The translations under genes and the position numbers were made by a program. 64,000 nt of DNA from a virus, in the IMG/VR virus record IMGVR_UViG_3300022891_000002, positions 1-64,000 of that record. One strand, given 5' to 3'. Below the pieces are notes generated by a model. The model did not search any database. It worked only from the letters and a program-made list of their open reading frames with translations, and had not been told where the DNA came from. This document shows, piece by piece, positions 15,146 to 23,023 of the stretch (positions within the stretch are counted from its first letter, which is position 1; each line of letters begins with the position of its first letter).

Positions 15146-15973
15146 CTACAGATATTGGTCATAGTAAACTGCTATACCCTCATCAGTTAAATACCCAGTA
15201 GTCAGTAAATTAGTGAAGTAAGTATCTTTAAGTAAGATTTGAGTAATATGATTAGAAGGATGAACATCTAGCCATTGACAACCTATTGCAGGATTAGTAT
15301 TCTTAACAAACCAATCAACAAAATAAGTAGTAGGTTTAGTTACGTGAGTTTCTAGTACAGTAGCAGATTGATTCAAAGTAAGAACATTATCAGTTATAGT
15401 CCCTACATAAACAAACATATTACTTTCTACTTGTTGCTTGAATACATCCATAGTTCTAGTAACAAACTTCTTATTCGGAACAGCAGGAACTACTTTATCT
15501 TCCTTGACTAACTTATCAACATCTATTTCTTGTAATCTACTTACAAACTCTTCCTTACTAATTAGTCTAGGACTTACACCACTAGCTCTATATATTTTAT
15601 TAGGAATACCTTTAAGATCTTCATTAAATTTACTGTCATCAAAGTCTTTACCTTTAGAAATAGCTGAATTAACTGTTATAGGCTTAGGTACTAACTTCTC
15701 TAGTAGTTCGACTATCCTATCTAACTTATTATTGAACTCAGTCAACTTACTTAACTCAACATTAAATCTTTGTTCAAAACTATTAATACTTTGTTCTTCT
15801 AATGTCATGTGTCTAACATTCTTCTGATGTTCTTTTTCTTCTTGAATATTCTGTAAGTTAGATATTTGTAAAGATAATAACCCAGATAACTTCTGTATAT
15901 TATCTGTTATCACATCATAGTTATCTTCCCAACAGTTCAGTGATTGTACAAACTTTTCATCTTCTGGATTCAT
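15146..15973 (-). CDS. Coiled-coil protein fused to a local paralogous domain
   Basis: A 275-residue protein. Residues 1-100 are helical, probably coiled coil. Residues about 170-275 match the whole 110-residue gene at 18828-19160: both have VGxxx then a shared block ITQ, and end in TGYLTDEGIAVYYDQY or TGYITDDGIAVYYNQY. It is the most derived member of the family spread over 15-19 kb. Its start directly follows the stop of a 57-residue gene with GGAGG ahead. It is last in the leftward operon before the two-way terminator. Function unknown. Confidence 0.7.
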   Translation of the reverse strand: MNPEDEKFVQSLNCWEDNYDVITDNIQKLSGLLSLQISNLQNIQEEKEHQKNVRHMTLEEQSINSFEQRFNVELSKLTEFNNKLDRIVELLEKLVPKPITVNSAISKGKDFDDSKFNEDLKGIPNKIYRASGVSPRLISKEEFVSRLQEIDVDKLVKEDKVVPAVPNKKFVTRTMDVFKQQVESNMFVYVGTITDNVLTLNQSATVLETHVTKPTTYFVDWFVKNTNPAIGCQWLDVHPSNHITQILLKDTYFTNLLTTGYLTDEGIAVYYDQYL

Positions 15974-16147
15974 CTATTTATCCTCCGTATACAATTGAAT
16001 TTCTTTATCATGAACTATTTGACTAACCGTAACTATTATCCCTCTACTCTTCAATGTCTCTAGTAGCTTACTCATTCTCTCAGGATAATCAATAGGACAT
16101 GAATTAGGTCTGTACGGGTCATCTATAATTATCAGCTCTCTAGTCAT
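15974..16147 (-). CDS. Small protein with a Walker-B-like strand
   Basis: A 57-residue gene missed by length cutoffs. The ATG at 16147 has AAGGTG at good distance, and the stop TAG abuts the next ATG, as in a packed operon. It starts MTRELIIIDDPYRPNSCP; the hydrophobic strand ending in DD resembles a Walker B motif, but there is no Walker A. The rest contains a helix and a strand (RGIIVTVSQI). Function unknown. Confidence 0.6.
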   Translation of the reverse strand: MTRELIIIDDPYRPNSCPIDYPERMSKLLETLKSRGIIVTVSQIVHDKEIQLYTEDK

Positions 16148-16151
16148 TTTC

Positions 16152-16496
16152 TTACACCTTAATCAACCAATTATCCACGTTACAGATATCTAGCTTATTC
16201 TTTTTGAAATACTCAATAGCTTCATCTTTAAGGTCATCTTCATCTCTACCTACAAACGTTCTAAAAGTTATAGGTGGATAACTAACTGTCCTCAATATAT
16301 CTTTGTAAGTTGTAATAGTAGCAATCCAACCATCATCTGTCTTCTTAGTAGTGATTTTACCACCCATATACAGATACAAATCCATTAACTCAGTAGGCAG
16401 AACTAGATAAGTGTAGATAGGAGCAAGACTATTATTAGTAGATATGGTATGTAATCCATAATTATTTCTAGGTGAACCAAAGAAACTAGCTATCAT
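16152..16496 (-). CDS. Protein of unknown function (114 residues)
   Basis: Starts MIASFFGSPRNNYGLH. A GTG five codons upstream is in frame, but the ATG at 16496 overlaps the upstream stop (ATGA) and has GGAAG at the right spacing. The protein is mixed alpha/beta with a C-terminal stretch DEDDLKDEAIEYFKKNKLD. No family is recognised. Confidence 0.65.
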   Translation of the reverse strand: MIASFFGSPRNNYGLHTISTNNSLAPIYTYLVLPTELMDLYLYMGGKITTKKTDDGWIATITTYKDILRTVSYPPITFRTFVGRDEDDLKDEAIEYFKKNKLDICNVDNWLIKV

Positions 16497-16819
16497 AATA
16501 AATGCTTCCACTGCTCTCTACTATACTTATAAACCCAATTAACAGCATTACAACATTGATTAAAACTTAGTTCGTAGTTAATAACTTCTTCTACTTCATA
16601 AGCTAATTTTTGCACTTTAGGTTTTATAGCTACTAAATCATCCCATAACCAACCAGACTTAACTAATTCTGCTAAATCTATATCTTTGAGAATACCTGAG
16701 TTATTTAGTTTTTCTGCTAAATGAGCAATAGCACTTTTATATAACTTAGAACGGTCTTCACCTAGGTTGTAACCTGATTGTTCTTGAACTTCAATTTCAA
16801 AGTCAGATAGCTTAGTCAT
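16493..16819 (-). CDS. Helical protein of unknown function
   Basis: A 108-residue protein with ribosome-binding site AAGGAA. It looks all-helical, with a cysteine pair (NQCCNAVNW). It overlaps the next gene by four bases (ATGA). It is flanked by two members of the local paralogous family but does not show that family's signature. Confidence 0.65.
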   Translation of the reverse strand: MTKLSDFEIEVQEQSGYNLGEDRSKLYKSAIAHLAEKLNNSGILKDIDLAELVKSGWLWDDLVAIKPKVQKLAYEVEEVINYELSFNQCCNAVNWVYKYSREQWKHLL

Positions 16820-16821
16820 AA

Positions 16822-17166
16822 TTAAATTCCTTCACAATACTGTTCCCAAAATACTATCTTACCTTTATCGTAATAACCAATAGACTCTTGACAATACTCA
16901 TCTCTATTAACTACTAATAGGTCTCTATCATCAAACATTCTAGTAATAATTATGTTTCTCTCTTTATCCAGACGATACCTCTCAAAATCATTTGAATATA
17001 CATCAGGACTTTCATAGTTTACTTGGTCAATACATTTAACAGGTTCATTGAAGACTATACTATTTCTTTCATCCAACCTACCTACTAAGATTGCGTTACC
17101 TTGATAAGCGTGTCTTTTATAAACACCTTTAGAGTCTAAATCGTCTTCACCATACCATTTAGTCAT
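16822..17166 (-). CDS. Member of the local YK-VG-QY paralog family
   Basis: A 114-residue protein with a TAGGAGA ribosome-binding site. It shows the family plan: a basic YKRHAY near residue 16, then VGRLDERNSIVFNEP, a variable acidic middle, and a C-terminal strand ending KIVFWEQY. Related proteins are at 15146, 17481, 18332 and 18828. Such divergence among neighbours suggests old tandem duplication and rapid change, common in phage factors that meet host proteins. Function unknown. Confidence 0.65.
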   Translation of the reverse strand: MTKWYGEDDLDSKGVYKRHAYQGNAILVGRLDERNSIVFNEPVKCIDQVNYESPDVYSNDFERYRLDKERNIIITRMFDDRDLLVVNRDEYCQESIGYYDKGKIVFWEQYCEGI

Positions 17167-17177
17167 TTTCTTATCTC

Positions 17178-17477
17178 CTAAAAAATAAAGTTACTAATTG
17201 TTCTATCACAATCCTTATTAATCAAATCTTCCAAAGGACTATAGCTTAACCATTTACTATCACTCTTTCTCTGTAACTCTTTAAGATGTATCTCTAACTC
17301 ATTCAATAGCCAACGACAATCTTGTAAATATTTTTCGTCAGTAGTCTTAGTTATCTCTTCTCTAACAGCATAAATGTGTAATATAGTATTTACTTCATTT
17401 AACTCAGACATAGGATTCTTCGGAAGACTCTTAATAGTATCAAGTAAATCATCTAGTATTTCTTTACTACTTGTCAT
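17178..17477 (-). CDS. Helical protein of unknown function
   Basis: A 99-residue, probably all-helical protein (starts MTSSKEILDDLLDTIKSL). It has no clear ribosome-binding site, but it starts three bases after the upstream stop. It lies between two members of the paralogous family. No motif is recognised. Confidence 0.6.
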   Translation of the reverse strand: MTSSKEILDDLLDTIKSLPKNPMSELNEVNTILHIYAVREEITKTTDEKYLQDCRWLLNELEIHLKELQRKSDSKWLSYSPLEDLINKDCDRTISNFIF

Positions 17478-17480
17478 AAA

Positions 17481-17969
17481 TCAAATTTTTCTGTACTGGT
17501 CATAAAACACTACTTCTGCATTTCGATAGTCACCCATCATAAATCCTAATACTGGACAGTTAACTACTTCAATGTCATCACGGTAGTTACTAGGCTCATA
17601 AAGAATCTCAGAGAACATCTGTCTATTAACTATCTCGTAATAAGAATAATAATCTCCTTCTGTATTAGCTTCAGTGAGAGTAAACCAACCAGCATAATAT
17701 ACATTACTACTCCTACCTAGATTTTTAGTCATAGGATAAAGTGAACTCTTAGGTAAATCAAATATAATCTCATTCTTAGGAGTTAACTTACCTACTTGAA
17801 CTAACTCACCTGTACCATAAGCTTTTTTGTAGATAGGTTTCGTTCTAGCTAATATTTCTAATGAAACTCTAATCTCATCAAGAACATATTCATTTGAAGT
17901 TTCTTTTAGTAACTCAATGGCTCTATTTAGTTGTTCTTGTGAATAGGTTAGGTAATTGTAGTCACTCAT
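17481..17969 (-). CDS. Longest stand-alone member of the YK-VG-QY paralog family
   Basis: A 162-residue protein with a GAGGA ribosome-binding site. A helical N-terminal extension of about 50 residues precedes the family core: IYKKAYGTGELVQVGKL, a long variable middle, and a C-terminus with AEVVFYDQY. The start overlaps the likely stop of the frameshifted small gene upstream. Function unknown. Confidence 0.65.
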   Translation of the reverse strand: MSDYNYLTYSQEQLNRAIELLKETSNEYVLDEIRVSLEILARTKPIYKKAYGTGELVQVGKLTPKNEIIFDLPKSSLYPMTKNLGRSSNVYYAGWFTLTEANTEGDYYSYYEIVNRQMFSEILYEPSNYRDDIEVVNCPVLGFMMGDYRNAEVVFYDQYRKI

Positions 17970-18134
17970 CTCTTTAAATCCTCAATAGTTAATAATCTAG
18001 ATATAGGTAAATTAGGTTGTGGATAAAAAAAAGAATCTAGGAATAACCCAGCTATATCCTTCTTCATCTACGTACATAATAGTATCTTGCTTAATCTTTT
18101 TTATTAACTCCTCTGTTTCTTTATCTATTTTCAT
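17966..18134 (-). pseudogene. Small gene interrupted at an eight-T run
   Basis: An ATG at 18134 with GAGGAAAG ahead opens MKIDKETEELIKKIKQDT and reaches SWVIPRFFF, then stops at 18012. Removing one T from the eight-T run (18025-18032) lets it continue as YPQPNLPISRLLTIEDLKR and stop exactly in an ATGA overlap with the next gene. That neat fit implies the true gene is about 55 residues. Homopolymer miscounting, a real mutation, or polymerase slippage could explain it. Confidence 0.55.
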
Positions 18135-18315
18135 TTTCTCTTTCCTCTTCTTCTAATTTACATAACAATCTGTTGGTATACTTAAGAGCTATATCTACAG
18201 CTTTCTCCTTATCCATACCTCCTCTAACTACAAGAGAAGATAATATCTGAGTAGCTACATATAACTTCTTATCTTTGTCGTTGAAATAGTTTGCACTGTA
18301 ACCTAAAACTGACAT
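18121..18315 (-). CDS. Small helical protein of unknown function
   Basis: A 64-residue protein starting MSVLGYSANYFNDKD and ending in a charged helix (LEEEERENENR). Its ribosome-binding site lies in a run of nine G directly after the upstream stop, an odd arrangement. Its end overlaps the start of the next small gene by 14 bases. Function unknown. Confidence 0.62.
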   Translation of the reverse strand: MSVLGYSANYFNDKDKKLYVATQILSSLVVRGGMDKEKAVDIALKYTNRLLCKLEEEERENENR

Positions 18316-18323
18316 AATTTTAA

Positions 18324-18332
18324 CCCCCCCCC
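18324..18332 (-). promoter_or_regulatory. Nine-G tract acting as ribosome-binding site
   Basis: Minus-strand GGGGGGGGG lies eight bases before the ATG of the 64-residue gene and immediately after, partly within, the upstream TAG stop. It is the only plausible Shine-Dalgarno sequence there. Such long G runs are rare in AT-rich DNA and change length easily. Confidence 0.5.
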
Positions 18333-18718
18333 TAATAGTAATTCTTATCTATGCCTACAAAATCTTGATAGTACCAACTCCAATCTAAAGCAATATTGCT
18401 AAAACCTACTACTTCATTACAGTTTACATATATCTCTTCAAGAGAATTTAATATAGTAACTTCCTCTAACTTTCCGTTTTCATCTTCTCCTAACCAACCC
18501 GGGTAATAACTCTCTTTAGTAAATACTTCTGAAATATAAGAAGAATCAGTATCCGGTAACTTAGCTAAAGTATGTAGTGACCAACTAGGAATAAAATAAT
18601 CTTTAGTGGAGACGCATCTGTAATAACCAATCTCTACTAACTCATTATCTTTCACTCTCTTCTTATACAACTTTCTTCTAGAGTTTAGTATAAAACGTTC
18701 TTCTAGTTCTCTACGCAT
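18332..18718 (-). CDS. Divergent member of the YK-VG-QY paralog family
   Basis: A 128-residue protein with a GAGGGAG ribosome-binding site. Near residue 17 it has LYKKRVKDNELVEIG, matching the family's first block. A middle rich in aromatics follows, and the end (SWYYQDFVG) keeps only a weak trace of the QY strand. It is the first gene after an extended -10 promoter at 18745-18756. Function unknown. Confidence 0.6.
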   Translation of the reverse strand: MRRELEERFILNSRRKLYKKRVKDNELVEIGYYRCVSTKDYFIPSWSLHTLAKLPDTDSSYISEVFTKESYYPGWLGEDENGKLEEVTILNSLEEIYVNCNEVVGFSNIALDWSWYYQDFVGIDKNYY

Positions 18719-18744
18719 AATGTCACTCCCTCTTAACTATCACT

Positions 18745-18756
18745 ATCATAGCACAA
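18745..18756 (-). promoter_or_regulatory. Extended -10 promoter
   Basis: Minus-strand TTGTGCTATGAT fits the pattern seen before four other transcription units in this window (YTGYGYTATWAT-like). It lies 27 bases before the ATG of the 128-residue gene. Confidence 0.5.
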
Positions 18757-18783
18757 CAACGTAACGACTAACTATGGATACTT

Positions 18784-18805
18784 AAAAGCTCCCGATTAAG
18801 AGAGC
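18784..18805 (-). terminator. Rho-independent terminator
   Basis: Minus-strand GCTCTC and GGGAGC form a six-pair stem (one G-T) with loop TTAATC, followed by TTTT. It ends the 110-residue gene's transcript just before the promoter of the next operon. Confidence 0.7.
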
Positions 18806-18827
18806 CTCATATTTTTCTATTTACTTA

Positions 18828-19160
18828 CTAAATACTAAAATTCATGTACTGATTGTAGTAAACAGCTATTCCATCATCAGTAATATAACCTGTCACTGGA
18901 TAATTAGAAGTCCTTAATGTATTTCTAAAATTTACCATTTGAGTAATAGAGTTTTTAGGAGCAAATTCTAATTTAACAAACTTATCTTTCTCGTCTATCT
19001 CTATATAAAACTTTGGGTCGAAATCATGTGGTATACAGTTACCAAGAGTCTTTTCAGCAGGTTCATCGAATTCTACCTGACCATATTCATCTACTTGACC
19101 TACTTTGACGTATTCTTTCATATTGTGCATTTTCTTGTACACTGGAATTTTATTTGTCAT
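18828..19160 (-). CDS. Prototype member of the YK-VG-QY paralog family
   Basis: A 110-residue protein. It contains VYKKMHNMKEYVKVGQV, an acidic stretch, then SITQM and TGYITDDGIAVYYNQY. The last 90 residues align without large gaps to the C-terminal domain of the 275-residue gene at 15146. The ribosome-binding site AAAGGAA lies about 10 bases before ATG. It has its own promoter and terminator. Function unknown. Confidence 0.68.
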   Translation of the reverse strand: MTNKIPVYKKMHNMKEYVKVGQVDEYGQVEFDEPAEKTLGNCIPHDFDPKFYIEIDEKDKFVKLEFAPKNSITQMVNFRNTLRTSNYPVTGYITDDGIAVYYNQYMNFSI

Positions 19161-19191
19161 GGATTTAGTTTCCTTTTGATTTGTTAACTTG

Positions 19192-19203
19192 ATTATAGCA
19201 CAG
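19192..19203 (-). promoter_or_regulatory. Extended -10 promoter
   Basis: Minus-strand CTGTGCTATAAT contains a perfect TATAAT with TG one base upstream. It lies about 30 bases before the ATG of the 110-residue gene and belongs to the recurring promoter pattern of this genome. Confidence 0.6.
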
Positions 19204-19401
19204 CAGTATAAAGAGTAGAGGTAGATTTAGTAGAATTTGTGTAATGCTTTGAGTTTACCTTTTAGATTCCAACTTTTCATAGTTGCCTTTTTTCTTACTT
19301 CTTTACAGATATTATAAGAATTATTTTACTAAATATTGCAACTTTTTATTCACAAATCATCTTATACAAATTAAATAAAACCTAAAAAAGTTATCTCAAT
19401 A

Positions 19402-19430
19402 TACGTTTTTTTCAAAAATTAGATTATAAT
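19402..19430 (+). promoter_or_regulatory. Promoter for the helicase-like gene
   Basis: A perfect TATAAT lies at 19425-19430, 32 bases before the ATG. The -35 region is poor (T-rich). The 300-base gap 19161-19461 between the two divergent genes holds this promoter and the opposite one at 19192; nothing else was recognised. Confidence 0.5.
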
Positions 19431-19461
19431 ATTAATAGAGACAACAAAAAATGTATAACTC

Positions 19462-21219
19462 ATGAAAACAACGATTACGACTACTGCTGAGCAAAAATAC
19501 TTATCCGATGTTTTAGAAGAACTACCAATAGGTATCTTGAATAAGAAAATGCCAGGAGTAGGAGGTTCTCATTTAGCTCTTAACTCTCCACATAACTATC
19601 TAATAGTAGTTCCTACAAGAGATTTAATAGATAACAAACTATCTAACGCAAACAACAGTATTTATAAGCTATTCGGTATTTATGCCGGAATAACTAAGAA
19701 AGAATTCAAGGATTATATCAAGAGTAATGAGCTACATCACATATTAGTTACTTATGATTCTCTACCTAAATTAGTAAAGTGGTTAGTAGAATTAGGTATA
19801 AATGCTTATGACTACAGAGTTCTATTTGATGAGTATCATATGCTTCTTACTGAGATGGGCTATCGTAGTAAAGCTATCGAAACATTAGTAAGAGAAGCTA
19901 AGAACTTTAAGCACTATACATTTATGAGTGCTACTCCTATACCTGAGAAATTCTTACCTAGTATTTTAGCAGACTTACCTTATACAGAGATTCAATGGGC
20001 AAACACTAAAACGTTAGTACCTACTAGATTTAACTGTGGCAATGTATTTCAAGCTACTGTCAGATTACTAAAAGAATTAGAAGATGGATTAGACGGAGTA
20101 GAAGTAAAAGAGAGATTCATCTTTACTAATACTGTAATGGGCATTAGACAGATATTAGATAGTGCAGATTTAGACCCAAATGAAGTCAAGATAGTATGTG
20201 CCAATACAATTCGCAATGAGCAAGTCTTAGGTAATTATGAAATATCTACTATGACTGGAGAGAACAAGAAATATAACTTCTTCACTTCCAAAGGATTCCA
20301 AGGTTGTGACTTATTTAGTAAATCTGGTCTAGCAATCGTAGTTAGTGACTCTAAGAAGAAACATACATTAACAGATATTCAGACTACTCTATATCAAATT
20401 AGTGGAAGGATTAGAGATGTAGATAATGTATTTGCTGACCGAATCTTTCATATCTATACTACTGGCTATGCTACTCAAACTAGAGAACAATATGAAGCAG
20501 AGAAGAAAGAGATTGTATCTGATACTTTAGATTTAATTCATCTTTACAATCAATCTAAAGAAAGAGTAAGAGTTGCTTATTCTAAAAGAGGTAACATAGA
20601 TGATTACTTTATCTCTTTTAATGAAGATACAAAGTTACTTGAGTATAGTGACCTTAAAGAGAAATTTGCAGATTTTAATTATGAGTTAACTCAGCATACT
20701 TATACTAACGGACTATCTATAAGAAAAGCTTATGAAGATGCAGGTATCAGTGCAGGAAATCAAATACAAACTTCATTTTTAGATAGAGATATTCAGTTAG
20801 TAAAGAGAGTAACTAAAGTAGGTTTCAAGATTCTACTAGAACAATATATCGAATTAAGAGAAAAGAATGATGAAGAGGATGAGTTCATGATTCGTAGATA
20901 TGAATTTGAACATCCTATCTTTAAAGATGCTTATGAGAAGTTAGGCAAGAAGATTATTAATAGCTGTAAGTTTAGTGAGCGAGCCATAAAAGAGAGGTTA
21001 TATTCTGTATCGACTACTTCTATAGGAGCAGTTAAAGAATTACTAGGAGATAAGTTTAAATCAGGTCAGTTAGTACCTGCTAAAGAAGTTAAAGATGAAT
21101 TGCAAAATATTTACAATCTACTAAAGATTAATTCTAAAGCCAAAGCTACTGATGTAAGTAACTATCTAACTACTTCTATCGTTAATTCTAAAGGAACTCG
21201 GATGGTCAGCTTTAAGTGA
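19462..21219 (+). CDS. SF2 helicase-like protein with atypical motif I
   Basis: A 585-residue protein with superfamily 2 helicase signatures in order: motif I PGVGGSH (31-37), motif II DEYH (123-126), SAT (156-158) and motif VI GRIRD (315-319). Motif I lacks the GKT lysine; a GG-S/T variant like this is known, from memory, in some phage and conjugative-element helicases. The enzyme should unwind or move along nucleic acid using ATP. The C-terminal 250 residues are helical and unassigned. It has its own promoter with TATAAT. A GIY-YIG nuclease gene follows. Confidence 0.75.
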   Translation: MKTTITTTAEQKYLSDVLEELPIGILNKKMPGVGGSHLALNSPHNYLIVVPTRDLIDNKLSNANNSIYKLFGIYAGITKKEFKDYIKSNELHHILVTYDSLPKLVKWLVELGINAYDYRVLFDEYHMLLTEMGYRSKAIETLVREAKNFKHYTFMSATPIPEKFLPSILADLPYTEIQWANTKTLVPTRFNCGNVFQATVRLLKELEDGLDGVEVKERFIFTNTVMGIRQILDSADLDPNEVKIVCANTIRNEQVLGNYEISTMTGENKKYNFFTSKGFQGCDLFSKSGLAIVVSDSKKKHTLTDIQTTLYQISGRIRDVDNVFADRIFHIYTTGYATQTREQYEAEKKEIVSDTLDLIHLYNQSKERVRVAYSKRGNIDDYFISFNEDTKLLEYSDLKEKFADFNYELTQHTYTNGLSIRKAYEDAGISAGNQIQTSFLDRDIQLVKRVTKVGFKILLEQYIELREKNDEEDEFMIRRYEFEHPIFKDAYEKLGKKIINSCKFSERAIKERLYSVSTTSIGAVKELLGDKFKSGQLVPAKEVKDELQNIYNLLKINSKAKATDVSNYLTTSIVNSKGTRMVSFK

Positions 21220-21260
21220 AATATATTTTTTATATTTTCTTATTTATTTATATCTGATTT

Positions 21261-21767
21261 TTGAAAAAAACATATAATGAAGAGGAGTATCTAGCAAGTA
21301 TTACCTCTTCACCAATCTACAAATTTATGAAACTTTACATTTATTTCCTCTACGATTCTAATAACATTTTACTTTATATAGGTAAAACTACTAATCTAAT
21401 ACTTAGACTTCAGAATCATTTCTCTAAGGAGAGTATAAAACTAGCACCTTGGAAAGAGACAGTTGATAAAGATAAAGTTATTGTCTATGAATGTGAAAAT
21501 ATTTGTGACTTAGATATCTACGAAACTTACTTCATAAACAAATATCAGCCACTACACAATATTGAGAAAGTATTTTTCTGTTCTACTACTTTTGATTTAC
21601 CTTATTTAGAACCAATAGAAATAAGAAAGCAGTATGAACAAGCTAGAGATGTAGTGGAGTTTTTAAAGGATTGTAAAAATGAGATGGTTAGAGATATTCT
21701 ACTAAACAACAGTGATAGTAATTACTTGATTAAAAGTGGAAGTAAACTAAAGCTAACTAGATTTTGA
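21261..21767 (+). CDS. GIY-YIG endonuclease
   Basis: A 168-residue protein from a TTG start; an ATG at codon 23 is the alternative, and neither has a good ribosome-binding site. The catalytic core is clear: YIYFLYDSNNILLYIGKTT (26-44), R49, H53 and E88 within YETYFINKYQP. GIY-YIG enzymes cut DNA and in phages are often homing endonucleases. It lies 41 bases after the helicase-like gene and may travel with it or prey on this locus. Confidence 0.8.
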   Translation: MKKTYNEEEYLASITSSPIYKFMKLYIYFLYDSNNILLYIGKTTNLILRLQNHFSKESIKLAPWKETVDKDKVIVYECENICDLDIYETYFINKYQPLHNIEKVFFCSTTFDLPYLEPIEIRKQYEQARDVVEFLKDCKNEMVRDILLNNSDSNYLIKSGSKLKLTRF

Positions 21768-21870
21768 GTTCTACTTAGGATTTATGCTAAAAAAATAACT
21801 ACAAATCCTATCCATACTTTTTATATATTCTATTAACCTGGAATTATATTAGGTATGGATTTACTACTCT

Positions 21871-21892
21871 TTATCTACTTGTGTTATTATAT
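21871..21892 (+). promoter_or_regulatory. Promoter, copy 1 of a perfect 22-base repeat
   Basis: The 22 bases here are identical to 22614-22635. Both contain CTACTTGTGTTATTAT with an extended -10 (TG-T-TATTAT). It lies 30 bases before the ATG of the 205-residue gene, where a promoter is expected. Confidence 0.65.
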
Positions 21893-21921
21893 TATAAACA
21901 GCAACAAGAGAGCTACCTAAC

Positions 21922-22539
21922 ATGATTAAGTACGATTTGTTCAAGAATAGATTAGACAGTCTTCACACTAAAGCTACAGAAACAGATAACGTCTTAACTC
22001 TACAATCAATTATGGATGAGTATAAAAGAGTTACTGATGAGATGTTATATGAGTTAGGAAGGAAGAATGATAATAGTGAATTAATTTACAGAGTAATGGA
22101 AGATGGTAGAAAGATTAATATTGGATTCATGTTACCTAACGGAACTATCTATTATTATGATGAGACTGAGTTAGCTAAAAATGTTCCTTATGAGTTTTCT
22201 TTATCTGCAATGATAGATGTGGCTTTAAAAGATGGAGATGAGTATTACAGGATAGAAGTAGTACCAGTAGATGGAACGATTAGTTTATGTTGTAAAGCTA
22301 GAATTGTTTGTAGTTCAGATGATAAAGAAGAGTTTGATATTTGGTACTATCTACCTAGTGTAAGAGAATCATTTGCAAAGAGATTTGGTAATCAGTTTGA
22401 TGAGAGTTACTTAACTGATTATAGCTATGGGTTAGAAGGATTTATTAGGAATGGTTGGGAGAAGTCATATAGACCAGATTTTATACCCGACCCAATTGAA
22501 TATGCAGAGTGGAAAGCAAGTTTAGTAGTAAGTAAATAG
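21922..22539 (+). CDS. Protein of unknown function (205 residues)
   Basis: Starts MIKYDLFKNRLDSLHTKA, with a GAGAG ribosome-binding site. A helical N-terminus is followed by a beta-rich acidic body (EDGRKINIGFMLPNG, DGDEYYRIEVVPVDG). It has its own promoter, one copy of a repeated sequence. The N-terminal pattern is weakly like that of the 78-residue gene behind the second copy. Function unknown. Confidence 0.65.
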   Translation: MIKYDLFKNRLDSLHTKATETDNVLTLQSIMDEYKRVTDEMLYELGRKNDNSELIYRVMEDGRKINIGFMLPNGTIYYYDETELAKNVPYEFSLSAMIDVALKDGDEYYRIEVVPVDGTISLCCKARIVCSSDDKEEFDIWYYLPSVRESFAKRFGNQFDESYLTDYSYGLEGFIRNGWEKSYRPDFIPDPIEYAEWKASLVVSK

Positions 22540-22550
22540 TCAATAACAAA

Positions 22551-22582
22551 AGAGGTAAGAGTAACTTTCATCTCCTACCTCT
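22551..22582. terminator. Terminator-like hairpin after the 205-residue gene
   Basis: AGAGGTA and TACCTCT form a seven-pair stem. A T-rich tract follows only on the minus strand, so on the plus strand it may act as an mRNA end or weak terminator. Its sequence resembles the terminator at 24034-24066, so it may be a dispersed element. Confidence 0.4.
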
Positions 22583-22613
22583 ACAAATGATAACTATAAT
22601 TGTAGTCTACTTC

Positions 22614-22635
22614 TTATCTACTTGTGTTATTATAT
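22614..22635 (+). promoter_or_regulatory. Promoter, copy 2 of a perfect 22-base repeat
   Basis: Identical over 22 bases to 21871-21892, with extended -10 TG-T-TATTAT. It precedes the 78-residue gene and shows that the GTG at 22624 is inside the promoter and cannot be the start. Confidence 0.65.
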
Positions 22636-22659
22636 AGAAAACTGATTGAGAACAAGCCA

Positions 22660-22896
22660 GTGACAGATAAAGCTAAGACCGAACAAATCCATCAATACTA
22701 CATTTTTCGACTAGAAAGTTTATCTACAAATGATAGACAACTCTCTACTAATCATATAGAAGTAGAACTTAAGAATATTCATAAATTCTTCCACAGCTTA
22801 CTAGATTTAACTGAAAAAGATGTTAAAGAAGACTATTGTGTATTAGCTTCTAAGAAGAAAGATATGTTTACTCAAACATTAATTCCTAGTAAATAA
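22660..22896 (+). CDS. Small helical protein of unknown function
   Basis: A 78-residue protein read from GTG at 22660, with GAG about nine bases upstream. The frame is open earlier, but that part is the promoter. It is helical and charged (HIEVELKNIHKFFHSLLDL). The sequence after its stop up to 23023 looks coding in another frame, so this gene may once have been longer (see findings). Function unknown. Confidence 0.5.
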   Translation: MTDKAKTEQIHQYYIFRLESLSTNDRQLSTNHIEVELKNIHKFFHSLLDLTEKDVKEDYCVLASKKKDMFTQTLIPSK

Positions 22897-23023
22897 ATTA
22901 AAAAATATAACTAATAAATCAGCAGACTGGATTGATGGATTATCTAGTTACATCAACGAAGAAGGGGAACAAGTAGATTTAATTCTACCAGAAGATTTAG
23001 CCAAGTTAAAAGAGATAAATAAG

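Noticed and set aside
22624-22659. GTG start at 22624 for the 78-residue gene
   Set aside because: These bases belong to the second copy of the repeated promoter, so they should not be translated.
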